Below, piece after piece: positions 50,948 through 59,597 of a DNA stretch of 64,000 bases. The DNA comes from an uncultured Oscillospiraceae bacterium (GTDB lineage Bacteria > Bacillota > Clostridia > Oscillospirales > Ruminococcaceae), in the NCBI GenBank assembly GCA_949737515.1, contig CATJCP010000191.1:1-64000 (forward strand). The letters run 5' to 3'. The notes beneath the pieces were generated by a model that saw only the letters and a list, made by a program, of their open reading frames with translations, searched no databases and was not told the origin of the DNA. The position numbers were made by a program, and so were the translations under genes. Numbering within the stretch: the stretch's first letter is position 1; the number at the start of each line of letters is the position of its first letter.

Positions 50948-51791
50948 AGGTTCACTTCCTTTTCAATTCCGGTAAATCATGTATCATGCTCATATGCCAA
51001 TATGTCCGGCTTATGCAGGCGGTTCCGTCTATTGTGGCCATGGGATTATTATATCGCAAAATCAGACACAATACAAATATTCTTTTTAAAAAAGACACAG
51101 GATATCTGGGTAGGATGGCGTTATGCAATTGACCGGTTATTGGTGTAAGAAAGTAAAAGTCACATTTTTTTCATGATTTCTCCCTATTTCCCCCAAATTT
51201 CCAACATCATTACATATTGTAAAGGATTCAATAGTTATCAACAATTTCCACAGACTTATCAACCGACAAAAAGGATTTTACCAGAGATCAGTTGAATACA
51301 GTCGGTTTTTCCCGCCGTCGAAAGTGTGTTCTGAATGTTGAATTTTCGTCGATTAAAGAGGTTTATACAAATAGTAAATCTATTTCATAAAGAGTTACAA
51401 ACAATATCAACTGAATTTTCAACCATAAAAGGGGGATTTCCTCTGGTTTTAGCGGAGAAGAGGGATGTTTTCCACAATTTAAGAGAATATCTGCTGCAGG
51501 AGAGCGAAAAGCATACAAGGATACATTGATATACAAAAAAAGAGCGATCCGCCGAAGCGAACCGCCAATAAAAAGAAGGAGAAAATGAAAAAATGGTTAA
51601 AAAGAAGGGGATTGACTGAAAACATCACTGTCTTCATTTATTATTATACCAGATTTTCCGTAAATAATTGTTAAGAAAATATGAACAGAAGAATGTTTGC
51701 CAATGATTCACAGCAAAAAGGGTCTGAAACGGGAAAAAAACAGCTAAATCAACAATAGCGGGACAAAAAAAGCGGTTCCGGCCGGCAAAGG
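50948..51791. other. AT-rich non-coding stretch with DnaA-box-like sites
   Basis: No recognisable gene in 844 bases. Between 51235 and 51476 there are several sequences close to the DnaA box: TTATCAACA (51235), ATTTCCACA (51244), TTATCAACC (51256) and TTTTCCACA (51468), in very AT-rich DNA. A 29-codon ORF (51585-51674, MKKWLKRRGLTENITVFIYY start) has AAGGAG, but only 3 nt before its ATG. A 64-codon + ORF (51335-51529) lacks an SD. All three are weak. Confidence 0.4.
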
Positions 51792-52253
51792 TCAAGCCCG
51801 GAGGCCTTGAAAAAACTGTTCCAGCAGCTGGGAGCACTCCTGTTCCAAAACAGGGGCGGTGATGGCGGTTTGATGGGGAAGCTCCAAAGCCAACAGATTG
51901 ATCAGCGATCCGCAACAGCCCCCCTTGGGATCAAAGGCGCCGTAGACCAGCCGCTGGATTCGGGCGTTTACAATAGCTCCAGCGCACATGGGACAGGGCT
52001 CCAAAGTGACATAGAGGGAGCAACCAGTCAGCCGCCAACTGTTTAAGGCGCGGCTGGCCTCCTGGATGGCGATGAGTTCGGCATGGGCCAGAGGGGAACG
52101 TAAAACTTCCCTTTGATTGTAGCCCCGCCCGATGATCTGGCCTTCCCTGACCACCACCGCGCCTACTGGAATTTCCCCCATGCAGCCGGCCTGGCGGGCA
52201 AGCTCCAGGGCAGAACGCATAAAGGACTCATCCTCTGCGGTGCGGAAAAACAT
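51792..52253 (-). CDS. tadA: tRNA-specific adenosine-34 deaminase
   Basis: A 153-residue zinc enzyme that converts the wobble adenosine of tRNA-Arg(ACG) to inosine. The active site is PLAHAELIAIQEA (HAE) and LEPCPMCAGAIVNARI (PCxxC), with VYGAFDPKGGCCGS following. Length and motifs match TadA. I use the ATG at 52253, with AAAGGGGG 8 nt upstream, instead of the track GTG three codons earlier, which touches the SD. It lies 18 nt after the CPBP protease gene on the same strand and is probably co-transcribed with it. Confidence 0.95.
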   Translation of the reverse strand: MFFRTAEDESFMRSALELARQAGCMGEIPVGAVVVREGQIIGRGYNQREVLRSPLAHAELIAIQEASRALNSWRLTGCSLYVTLEPCPMCAGAIVNARIQRLVYGAFDPKGGCCGSLINLLALELPHQTAITAPVLEQECSQLLEQFFQGLRA

Positions 52254-52271
52254 CGACGGCACCCCCTTTGT

Positions 52272-53345
52272 TCAGTACAGCGAGGAGATGTTGAGAACCG
52301 CCATGACACCGTAAATTGCGCAAACCGCCAGCATGCCGCCGCTGAAAAAGAAGGCCTTCAGCTTGGCGGGCTCGTTTAACAGGGTCTGGGACCGCTTGAT
52401 GCGAAACATGTCCCGGCGGGTGCAGGTGAGATATACCAGGGAGACCAGCCCCAGGAGCAGATACAGAATATTGACAAGGGAATCGGTGAGGAGCATCCAT
52501 TCGTAAGGGACAATGGAATAGAGCTCATTGAGAAAAATGCTCATGCCATTATAACAAAAGTGGACAATAATCCCGGTCCAGAGGGAACCGGTGCGCACCA
52601 CAAAATAGCTGATGCACAAACCGACAGCCAAGGCGATGGGGAAGACGATAATGTTGCCATGGGCGGCCGCAAACAGGACAGAGGAGATCAAGATGGCAAA
52701 ACTGTCCCCAAACCGGCGCAGAGAATGGAGGATGATTCCTCGGAATATAAACTCCTCCAAAAAAGCCGGGAGCAGGACAGAATTGACCAGATACAGGATC
52801 GTGGTGGTGCGGCCAGCAGGCATTGGCTCCACATTGCCCGGGGCAAAGAGGCCAATATTGGACAAAACAGCCTGTATGACGGAGCTGCTGGCAGAGGCCA
52901 CAGTAGAGGTTCCCAGACAGATAAACACTGCCGGAAGCACAATGGAAAGCTCTGGCATCCGCAGGGGAACGGCACGCCTGACAGGGATATGGATGCTGGC
53001 GGCATAGATGGCAAAGGGAATCCCCATGGCCAAGATAGTGGTAAAAAAAGTAATGCCCTGGTAAAGGGTGTCCGGCAGGAAGGAGCCGCTGTTAAAGTAA
53101 CGGAACTGGGGAAAATAGACGGTGATCAGGGAGGCCATCAGGCTGGGCAGAACGGCGGCCAGGGCCAGGTAGCCGATAAACGCAATGCCGATGGAGTTGG
53201 CACAGCGGCGCAGGGAATGACGTTCCCGAATGACTGCGGGAAGAGGGGTAAAGCCCAGTCCATGGACATAGGTGTATTCATGAGGATTGTAGACATGGGG
53301 GGCGGGTTCAGCAGAGGCGGAGGGATCATAATGGTCATTGTACAT
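52272..53345 (-). CDS. CPBP-family intramembrane metalloprotease
   Basis: A 357-residue membrane protein. A ~55-residue cytoplasmic N terminus rich in Pro, Tyr and His (ASAEPAPHVYNPHEYTYVHG) precedes about eight helices. The CPBP (CAAX protease and bacteriocin-processing) signatures are FLEEFIFRGIIL (motif 1, two Glu and Arg), VLFAAAHGN (motif 2 His) and WTGIIVHFCYNGM (motif 3 His and Asn). Such proteins cleave substrates in the membrane or give bacteriocin immunity; the target here is unknown. AGGTGA lies 7 nt before the ATG. Confidence 0.9.
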   Translation of the reverse strand: MYNDHYDPSASAEPAPHVYNPHEYTYVHGLGFTPLPAVIRERHSLRRCANSIGIAFIGYLALAAVLPSLMASLITVYFPQFRYFNSGSFLPDTLYQGITFFTTILAMGIPFAIYAASIHIPVRRAVPLRMPELSIVLPAVFICLGTSTVASASSSVIQAVLSNIGLFAPGNVEPMPAGRTTTILYLVNSVLLPAFLEEFIFRGIILHSLRRFGDSFAILISSVLFAAAHGNIIVFPIALAVGLCISYFVVRTGSLWTGIIVHFCYNGMSIFLNELYSIVPYEWMLLTDSLVNILYLLLGLVSLVYLTCTRRDMFRIKRSQTLLNEPAKLKAFFFSGGMLAVCAIYGVMAVLNISSLY

Positions 53346-53553
53346 AGGGCATCACCTTTGATAAGAAGAAATGGATATTTTCCACAGGGGCTGCTTGTAT
53401 CGTTTAAGCCAGACCCAGATCCTTGGAAAGAGGATTTACATGTAGTCGACAAGGGAATTATAGCATACATCTTTTAGAAAGAATACAAGGGTTTTGTAAA
53501 CATTTCGGTCAAAGGCTGCAAACAGGGTGGGATAAAGAAGATTTGTGGAAAAA

Positions 53554-53587
53554 TCTGCCGCCCAGCGGCCAACAGCCAGGCGGCAGA
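53554..53587 (-). terminator. Terminator of the 1205-residue protein gene
   Basis: TCTGCCGCC and GGCGGCAGA form a 9-bp stem with a 16-base loop and are followed by TTTTTCC on the minus strand, 29 bases after the stop codon. Confidence 0.85.
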
Positions 53588-53615
53588 AGTTACTGAAAGT
53601 CATATTTTCTTGGGC

Positions 53616-56600
53616 TCAATACCCGATCCTCTTCAGATTTTGGGGGATGACAACAATGTTGTTGGCCCTGGTGATCTCATGGAGGTTGTTTTCCGGGTCA
53701 ATTTCTACTGTCCATCCCGCCAGATCCTGGGGCAGCCCGTAAACGGGAATGGGAACCTCCCAGTGGATGGGGAAAAGCTGCTCGGGAGCTGGCAGCCCCC
53801 GGATGGGAGCGGTTCTCACAATTTCACCCTGAGGATTGCGCAAAGCGACAACGGTATCAGCGGACTCCTTGGCTCCCAAGCTGTGGATCCTGACCTGGAG
53901 CCCATGAGGCATCATTGTCAGGTCCTCCTCAGTGATCCCCAGGTCACACCGCTCAAAGTAGGGGGTGCCCTCTTTTTTCAGTTTAAGGCTCAGAATGGTG
54001 TAGACCTTTGGCGGGAAGGTAACTGTCACCGGCAGTTCCCGCTCAAAGGCAACATCCCGAGAGAAGATCTCCTTGTCCGGCAGATCGTCTCCATCGGTAT
54101 CGACGCCTTGGATAAAGGTCCAGGTCCCCGGCAGAATCTCCCCACCGATCACGTCTGCAGTAATGGGCTTATCGGAGATATTAAAGGCCACGATCTTGAT
54201 CTCCTGATCACAGCAGTAGGGAACAACCACCGCCAGCTGTTCCACTTCATCATCAGTGTGGAACTTCCAGGAGATGCCGTTTTCCGGATAGTAGCAGTAG
54301 AAACGGGTGTTGTACATCCCACCCATGCGGTCCGCCTGGATATCGAACATGTTGTAGGTAATCCGGTCAATCCAGGGATGGCCTAAGGTATTGATGTATT
54401 CCCGGTTCCAGGCTCCCTCCACCATCCAACTGTACCGGTCTGCCAGCTTATCTTTGTCGGTGACCTCCCGGCTCAGGCGTTCATAGCTGGGGCGAGGCGG
54501 GATGATATCCTTATACATCCGGTTGCCGGTAAGACGGTAGGCAGGCATGAGGATGGACTCCGCCCCATGGGAACGACCCTTCTTGGGGTCCAGCTCCTCA
54601 TCGGTCTCGTAGACGATGTAGTGATGAAGAACGCCGTCGTGGTAGTGGGCGGCCAAGCCGTCCGCCAGCTCCAGGAGTATTTTTTTCAGGATAGGGGTTC
54701 CGTTAAACCGGGCCAAGGTTACGCAGGGGGAAAGGGCATAGAAGGAAACCTGATCGGTCACGCCCCAAGGCCATTCGGTGGCCATTTTTGCCCCATTGTA
54801 GTAGGAAGACCTGATGTGCCGGTGCCCTGCGCAGTTGACCCCTGTGATCCACCAGAGGGCGCGGCTGGTCTCCATGGCCTTTTCCAGATATTTGGGGTTG
54901 GAGGGATCCAGACATAGACACTGGTTGACGGAAATCAGCCCCTCCTCTGAGGAGTGGAGCTGGTCTGTCTGAAGGGAGGGCAGACCATTGGTAAACATCC
55001 CCTGGTCATAGAAAGCGTCGCAGTTGCGGAACAGGGAGCGTTTGACCTTTTCCGGCTTGATGCCCATAGCGGCGCCAGAAGCCCAGATGGTGGTAAAATC
55101 CCCGTCGTCGGAGAGGCCGCCGCCCAACTCGCCGTTTTCGATCTGCCGCTCATCGATAAAGAAGTCCAGCAGGCGGCGCATATATCCCATAAACTCGCAC
55201 TGCCGGAAGGCCCAAAGGGGCACATCTTCCGGGCAGGGGGTGGGGTTCCAATGGGGCTTGAACTTATCCCCCCGGAATTCCTGAACATATTTTTTGGTGG
55301 TGTTAAAGTAATCGTTGTAATAGAAGCGGGCAATCTCATTTTCCGGGTCGTATTCCAGCACATCCATCAGGTCGGCGTACAGCCGGTTGAACATGTCAAA
55401 TTCTTTGTGGCGGGGCCCCTCCTCCAGAATATTGGCATAGTTGTCCCGGACCTGGGTCACGCGGTCGGCGATGTGCTCCTTCAGGGCCTCTTCCGCCGGC
55501 TTCATCACCAGGCGCAGGGAAGCTCCCTCCAAAGCCCCAGGGGTAAAACTTACTGACGAACAGGAAATGATAAGATAAAGGCAGCGGTCCTTGGGCAGGA
55601 TACGGTCCCGGGTGTCAAACCACAGCACCGGCTTCTCACCGGCCCGGACAGTAAAGTTGAAGTGGGCCAGGTTGCGGTAATACCAAAGGGGATCCCGGAT
55701 CTGCACCGAAAGGCAGGCGTCCTCCGGCAGGGGAGGAAGGGAAAGCTCTATCCCGTCCAGACCCAGGGAGGGATCATACTCGTAGGGGACGGCAATGTTC
55801 ATAATTGGGAAGCCGCCGTCCGGGTCCAGCTCCGGGGCGGGGAGACGGTCAGGAGCCGTCCCCTCGGGAAGGGCCGTCATAATGTGGCGCTCATAGAGGG
55901 GAAACCTTCCGTTGATAAAACGGCGCAGCTCCCCTATTTCGACCCTATCCCCCTGATACAGCCCCGGGTAAAGGGTATAGGAGCGAGAGGGGGACGACGT
56001 TGGGGCACCCCCTTCTTTCAGATAAAATACGCTCAAATCCCCGATAGGCTCCTCCTGTACCTGGTTGGTAAAGCGAATACGCCTGCCGGCATGGTTTTGG
56101 ACCTGATGAAAGCTCCGCTCCCTCCCCTGGGGGCGGTCAAAAAGGGACTCTAAGGGCTGCCCGTTTTCGTCAACCACCTCCATCCTGCCCCAGGCGGAAC
56201 CGCTGATCTCCACATGGTTCCAAGGCTCCTCCGGCAGATGGAAGGTAATGGCCTTTCCGGACAGGGAGTAGCAGTCCCAATCGGGCAGCATAAAGTAATC
56301 GCTGCGGCCTTTCAGCTTGGATCGATTGTACACGCCTGGCCAGGTGGTCTCCCGGATGCCGTCGCAGCCCTTCCACCACCACCGCTTTAAATCATATGCA
56401 TCATGGATTTCCACTTTGCGGACACTGGCCCTTTCAGAGGGCAGCAGAGGGGGGAGCAGTCCAGGGTTATCCCAGCCGTTGCGCTGGAGCCATTCTTGGC
56501 AAAAAACCGGATCGTTCAGGCTTATTGTCAGTTTGGAAAGGTTTTGAGGGAACCGGCCCTGGGAGAGGGTCTGAACCTGCTCATCGTCCAGCATCCGGTC

Positions 56601-57233
56601 AAAGATGGAGATATGGGCGATGTCCCCGCCCCGGATATAGTTGTAGGCGCTGGAGACGTTCCAGGTCCCTACAATGCGGGAATGGGGACCGAACTGGTCC
56701 AATCCAGTGCTGTAGACCCCGGGGCGCTCCTCACAGGCAGCCAGACGGCCGTTTATGTACAGCTTGATCCCATAGGTTTCATCCCAGGCCACAGAGAGAA
56801 AAGTCCACTGGTTGGGGGCCGGGAAGGGATCAACTTTGGCGGATACCCGGGCACGGGACAGATTGATATCAGTGATAAACGCCTCAAAGCCGCTGCCGTT
56901 GTAATCCACCCGCAGCCAAACCTGCTCCCAGCTGGAATGGTCCGCAAAGGACACCCGGAAGATGGGGAACTCGGTGGGACCGACGGGGTAACGGGAGCGC
57001 CAGAAAAAACTGAGGGTTCCCCGCTGGGCATAAATGTTGCCGGGGGCCTTATAGGCGAACCTCTGGCGATCGTCGCATTCAAAGAACTGGCCCAGCTTGG
57101 GGTCGGGGCGGATTTCAACGCCCCCGATAAAGGTGGTATCCGGCCGGCCGGAGGCCAGGTCTGCGGTAAAGCCCCCAGCCCCAGAGGCATAGAACAGCAG
57201 TCCCTCCGGTTTGGAGGCGGTATATTCAAACAT
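53616..57233 (-). CDS. Very large LamG/CARDB-type protein, possible cytoplasmic glycan-active enzyme
   Basis: A 1205-residue protein with no signal peptide, no membrane helix and no LPxTG or dockerin. Residues ~60-240 form a LamG/concanavalin-like jelly roll (YAQRGTLSFFWRSR, GIKLYINGRLAAC, GGDIAHISIFDRML). The middle (~250-560) looks like further beta domains (PWNHVEISGSAWGRM). Residues ~580-980 are helical with WAFRQCEFMGYMRRLLDFF, NGELGGGLSDDGDF and YSWMVEGAWNREYINTLGHP, suggestive of an (alpha/alpha) barrel as in glycan lyases or glucuronyl hydrolases. The C terminus (~1095-1200) looks like a CARDB domain (IDPENNLHEITRANNIVVI). AAAGGA lies 6-7 nt before the ATG. The activity cannot be assigned with confidence. 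Confidence 0.65.
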   Translation of the reverse strand: MFEYTASKPEGLLFYASGAGGFTADLASGRPDTTFIGGVEIRPDPKLGQFFECDDRQRFAYKAPGNIYAQRGTLSFFWRSRYPVGPTEFPIFRVSFADHSSWEQVWLRVDYNGSGFEAFITDINLSRARVSAKVDPFPAPNQWTFLSVAWDETYGIKLYINGRLAACEERPGVYSTGLDQFGPHSRIVGTWNVSSAYNYIRGGDIAHISIFDRMLDDEQVQTLSQGRFPQNLSKLTISLNDPVFCQEWLQRNGWDNPGLLPPLLPSERASVRKVEIHDAYDLKRWWWKGCDGIRETTWPGVYNRSKLKGRSDYFMLPDWDCYSLSGKAITFHLPEEPWNHVEISGSAWGRMEVVDENGQPLESLFDRPQGRERSFHQVQNHAGRRIRFTNQVQEEPIGDLSVFYLKEGGAPTSSPSRSYTLYPGLYQGDRVEIGELRRFINGRFPLYERHIMTALPEGTAPDRLPAPELDPDGGFPIMNIAVPYEYDPSLGLDGIELSLPPLPEDACLSVQIRDPLWYYRNLAHFNFTVRAGEKPVLWFDTRDRILPKDRCLYLIISCSSVSFTPGALEGASLRLVMKPAEEALKEHIADRVTQVRDNYANILEEGPRHKEFDMFNRLYADLMDVLEYDPENEIARFYYNDYFNTTKKYVQEFRGDKFKPHWNPTPCPEDVPLWAFRQCEFMGYMRRLLDFFIDERQIENGELGGGLSDDGDFTTIWASGAAMGIKPEKVKRSLFRNCDAFYDQGMFTNGLPSLQTDQLHSSEEGLISVNQCLCLDPSNPKYLEKAMETSRALWWITGVNCAGHRHIRSSYYNGAKMATEWPWGVTDQVSFYALSPCVTLARFNGTPILKKILLELADGLAAHYHDGVLHHYIVYETDEELDPKKGRSHGAESILMPAYRLTGNRMYKDIIPPRPSYERLSREVTDKDKLADRYSWMVEGAWNREYINTLGHPWIDRITYNMFDIQADRMGGMYNTRFYCYYPENGISWKFHTDDEVEQLAVVVPYCCDQEIKIVAFNISDKPITADVIGGEILPGTWTFIQGVDTDGDDLPDKEIFSRDVAFERELPVTVTFPPKVYTILSLKLKKEGTPYFERCDLGITEEDLTMMPHGLQVRIHSLGAKESADTVVALRNPQGEIVRTAPIRGLPAPEQLFPIHWEVPIPVYGLPQDLAGWTVEIDPENNLHEITRANNIVVIPQNLKRIGY

Positions 57234-57297
57234 GGATTTTCCTTCCTTTCCTGTGCTGCGGAAATATTCTGCCGCTTTTTAAAGTTTTATTGGTTTT

Positions 57298-57327
57298 ATT
57301 ATACAAAATCACAGGGGCTGATTGCAA
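57298..57327 (-). promoter_or_regulatory. Promoter of the 1205-residue protein gene
   Basis: On the minus strand TTGCAA and TATAAT are separated by 18 bp, about 65 bases before the start codon. An AAAACG...CGTTTT dyad with repeated ACGTTTT (57357-57387) just upstream may be an operator. Confidence 0.5.
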
Positions 57328-57413
57328 TGCTTTTTATGGGAAGTCTATATGATATAAAACGTTTTTCGTATGACAGTATACGTTTTGGGGGCAGAGGGAG
57401 GGCTGGAGATTTT

Positions 57414-57445
57414 CTGAATCTTAAATGTTGGATTCAGCGTTTTTT
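57414..57445 (+). terminator. Orphan terminator-like hairpin upstream of glnS
   Basis: CTGAATC and GATTCAG form a 7-bp stem with a 10-base loop and are followed by CGTTTTTTC on the + strand. No + strand gene ends here. It may end a short unannotated transcript or be incidental. Confidence 0.4.
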
Positions 57446-57544
57446 CATGTTTTAAGAGTACAGACACGGTGGGCTCTCCTTTTATAAACTGGGCCATATC
57501 TATCTACACCACAGAAGATTATTCCATATTTTCTGTCCAGAGTA

Positions 57545-57573
57545 TTGAAAAAATGTTAAAGACCGGGTAAAAT
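57545..57573 (+). promoter_or_regulatory. Promoter of glnS
   Basis: TTGAAA and TAAAAT are separated by exactly 17 bp, 64 bases before the start codon. No T-box motif is found in the leader. Confidence 0.7.
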
Positions 57574-57637
57574 AATAACTTATGGACGGGTTTGCCAAAA
57601 TGACCTGATCCCCAAACAAAGAATGGAGTGAGAGAGT

Positions 57638-59302
57638 ATGGAAGAAAAAATGAGCAACTTTTTGACGGAAATCGTTGAAGCCGATCTCGCGGAGGGGAAG
57701 GTCCAGCAAATCCACACCAGATTTCCGCCGGAGCCCAACGGATACCTGCACATCGGCAGCGCCAAGGCCATTTACATCAACTGGAGCATCGCCAACGCCT
57801 ACGGCGGCAAATTCAACCTGCGGTACGATGATACCAACCCTGTCCGGGAAGGGGAAGAGTTTGTCCGCTCTATTGAAGAGGACCTGCGCTGGCTGGGGGC
57901 CATCCCCGACGGGGGGATCTTCTACGGGTCCGATTACTTTGAGCAGTGCTATGAATACGCAGAAAAACTGATCAGGGAGGGGAAGGCCTATGTCTGCGAC
58001 CTGACGGCGGAGCAGATGCGGGAATACCGGGGCACCCTCACCGAGCCGGGACGGGAAAGCCCCTGGCGCAACCGCACCCCAGAGGAAAACCTGGACTTGT
58101 TCCGCCGGATGCGCGCTGGAGAATTCCCCGACGGCAGCCGCACCCTCCGGGCAAAGATCGACATGGCCTCTCCCAATATGAATATGCGCGACCCAGCCAT
58201 TTACCGGATTGTCCGGGCAGAGCATCACCGGCAGGGAAACAAGTGGTGCATCTATCCCCTTTACGATTACGCCCATCCCATTCAGGACGCCATTGAGGGC
58301 ATTACCCATTCCATGTGTTCCCTGGAGTTTGAAAACCACCGGCCGTTATACGACTGGGTGGTCAACAACATCGGCTTTGAAAAGAAGCCCCATCAATACG
58401 AGTTCGCCCGGCTCAATGTCACCAACACAGTGATGAGCAAGCGCTACCTGCGGGAACTGGTGGAAACAGGGCTGGTGGACGGCTGGGACGATCCCCGTAT
58501 GCCCACCCTCTGCGGCCTGCGCCGCCGGGGATATACCCCTTCCTCCATCTTCGAGTTTGTCCGCAAGGCCGGGGTTGCGAAAACCTACAGCATTGTGGAC
58601 AGCCGCCTGCTGGAATACTGCATCAGGACAGAGCTGGGGCCGGTGGTACAGCGGCGTATGGCGGTGACCGATCCCTTAAAGGTGGTTATCACCAATTACC
58701 CCGAAGACCAAACCGAATACTTTGAGGTGGGCAACAACCCGGAAGATCCCAACGCAGGGACCCGGAAGGTCCCCTTTACCCGGGAGATCTGGATCGAAAA
58801 AGCCGACTTCGCCCAAGTGCCGCCGCCCAAGTTCCAGAGGCTGAAGCCCGGCGGAGAGGTTCGCCTCATGGGGGCCTATCTGATCCGCTGTGACGAGGTT
58901 GTCACCGATGAAACGGGAGAACCGGTTGAGCTCCGCTGCACCTGTGATATGGAAACCAAAAACGGGATGCCCGCAGATGGGAGAAAGGTCCGCGGGACCA
59001 TCCACTGGGTATCCGCCGCCCATGCTGTGGACGCGGAAATCCGCCTTTATGAGAACCTGTTCACTTTGGAGGATGTGTCGGCGATTCCAGAGGGAAAAAC
59101 CTACAAGGATTTCCTCAACCCCAACTCCCTCACCTGCCTGAAAAACGCCAAGGTAGAGGAGTCCTTAAAGGACGTTCCCGCCGGAGAGCGGTTCCAGTTT
59201 GTACGGATGGGGTACTTCTGCGCAGACAGCAGGCATCCCGGCGTGTTTAACCGGATTGTCACACTGAAAGACAGTTTTGCGAAGACCTTAGAAAAGAAGT
59301 AA
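57638..59302 (+). CDS. glnS: Glutaminyl-tRNA synthetase
   Basis: A 554-residue class I synthetase that charges tRNA-Gln directly. RFPPEPNGYLHIGSAKAIYI contains the HIGH motif, LNVTNTVMSKRYLRELVETG the KMSKS motif, and YDDTNP and FRRMRAGEF are GlnRS-specific. The C-terminal anticodon-binding beta barrels are complete, ending at about the family's normal length. Many Firmicutes use Glu-tRNA(Gln) amidotransferase instead; GlnRS in some Clostridia is believed to have been acquired horizontally. GGAGTGAGAG lies before the ATG, and the gene stands alone with its own promoter and terminator. Confidence 0.96.
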   Translation: MEEKMSNFLTEIVEADLAEGKVQQIHTRFPPEPNGYLHIGSAKAIYINWSIANAYGGKFNLRYDDTNPVREGEEFVRSIEEDLRWLGAIPDGGIFYGSDYFEQCYEYAEKLIREGKAYVCDLTAEQMREYRGTLTEPGRESPWRNRTPEENLDLFRRMRAGEFPDGSRTLRAKIDMASPNMNMRDPAIYRIVRAEHHRQGNKWCIYPLYDYAHPIQDAIEGITHSMCSLEFENHRPLYDWVVNNIGFEKKPHQYEFARLNVTNTVMSKRYLRELVETGLVDGWDDPRMPTLCGLRRRGYTPSSIFEFVRKAGVAKTYSIVDSRLLEYCIRTELGPVVQRRMAVTDPLKVVITNYPEDQTEYFEVGNNPEDPNAGTRKVPFTREIWIEKADFAQVPPPKFQRLKPGGEVRLMGAYLIRCDEVVTDETGEPVELRCTCDMETKNGMPADGRKVRGTIHWVSAAHAVDAEIRLYENLFTLEDVSAIPEGKTYKDFLNPNSLTCLKNAKVEESLKDVPAGERFQFVRMGYFCADSRHPGVFNRIVTLKDSFAKTLEKK

Positions 59303-59328
59303 ACATTTGATATTTCATAGAACCTGCA

Positions 59329-59370
59329 AAGAGCCATAGGGAAGCGAATGACGCTTCTCCTATGGCTCTT
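59329..59370 (+). terminator. Terminator after glnS
   Basis: AAGAGCCATAGG and CCTATGGCTCTT form a 12-bp perfect stem. An inner AAGCG/CGCTT stem is also present. AGTTTCC follows. Confidence 0.85.
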
Positions 59371-59528
59371 AGTTTCCGGAAGGCACAGGGTCAATCCCTG
59401 CTCTCAGCCAGATTAACCACCGGTCATTTCCCCGGTAAAATGACTCAATATTCTCCATTTCCGCCCCCTTCACTCCATATGCCCTTCCGACAGATAAAAC
59501 ATTACAAAGAAACCCCATTTTTAAGAAA

Positions 59529-59569
59529 AAAGCGTCTGAGGGAATGAAACGGTTTGCCCCAGACGCTTT
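59529..59569 (-). terminator. Terminator of the Ser-rich lipoprotein gene
   Basis: AAAGCGTCTG and CAGACGCTTT form a 10-bp stem, extended by GGG/CCC, and on the minus strand are followed by TTTC and T-rich sequence. It lies 29 bases after the stop codon. Confidence 0.85.
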
Positions 59570-59597
59570 CTATTTTTCAGTCTTGGTCCTTATATCA

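Noticed and set aside
56403-57455. 350-codon + ORF overlapping the 1205-residue gene
   Set aside because: Shadow frame of the large gene, extending into its promoter; no coherent domain.
57445-57637. T-box leader for glnS
   Set aside because: No T-box conserved sequence (GGTGGTACCGCG-type) or specifier loop found; only a plain promoter and a weak upstream hairpin.
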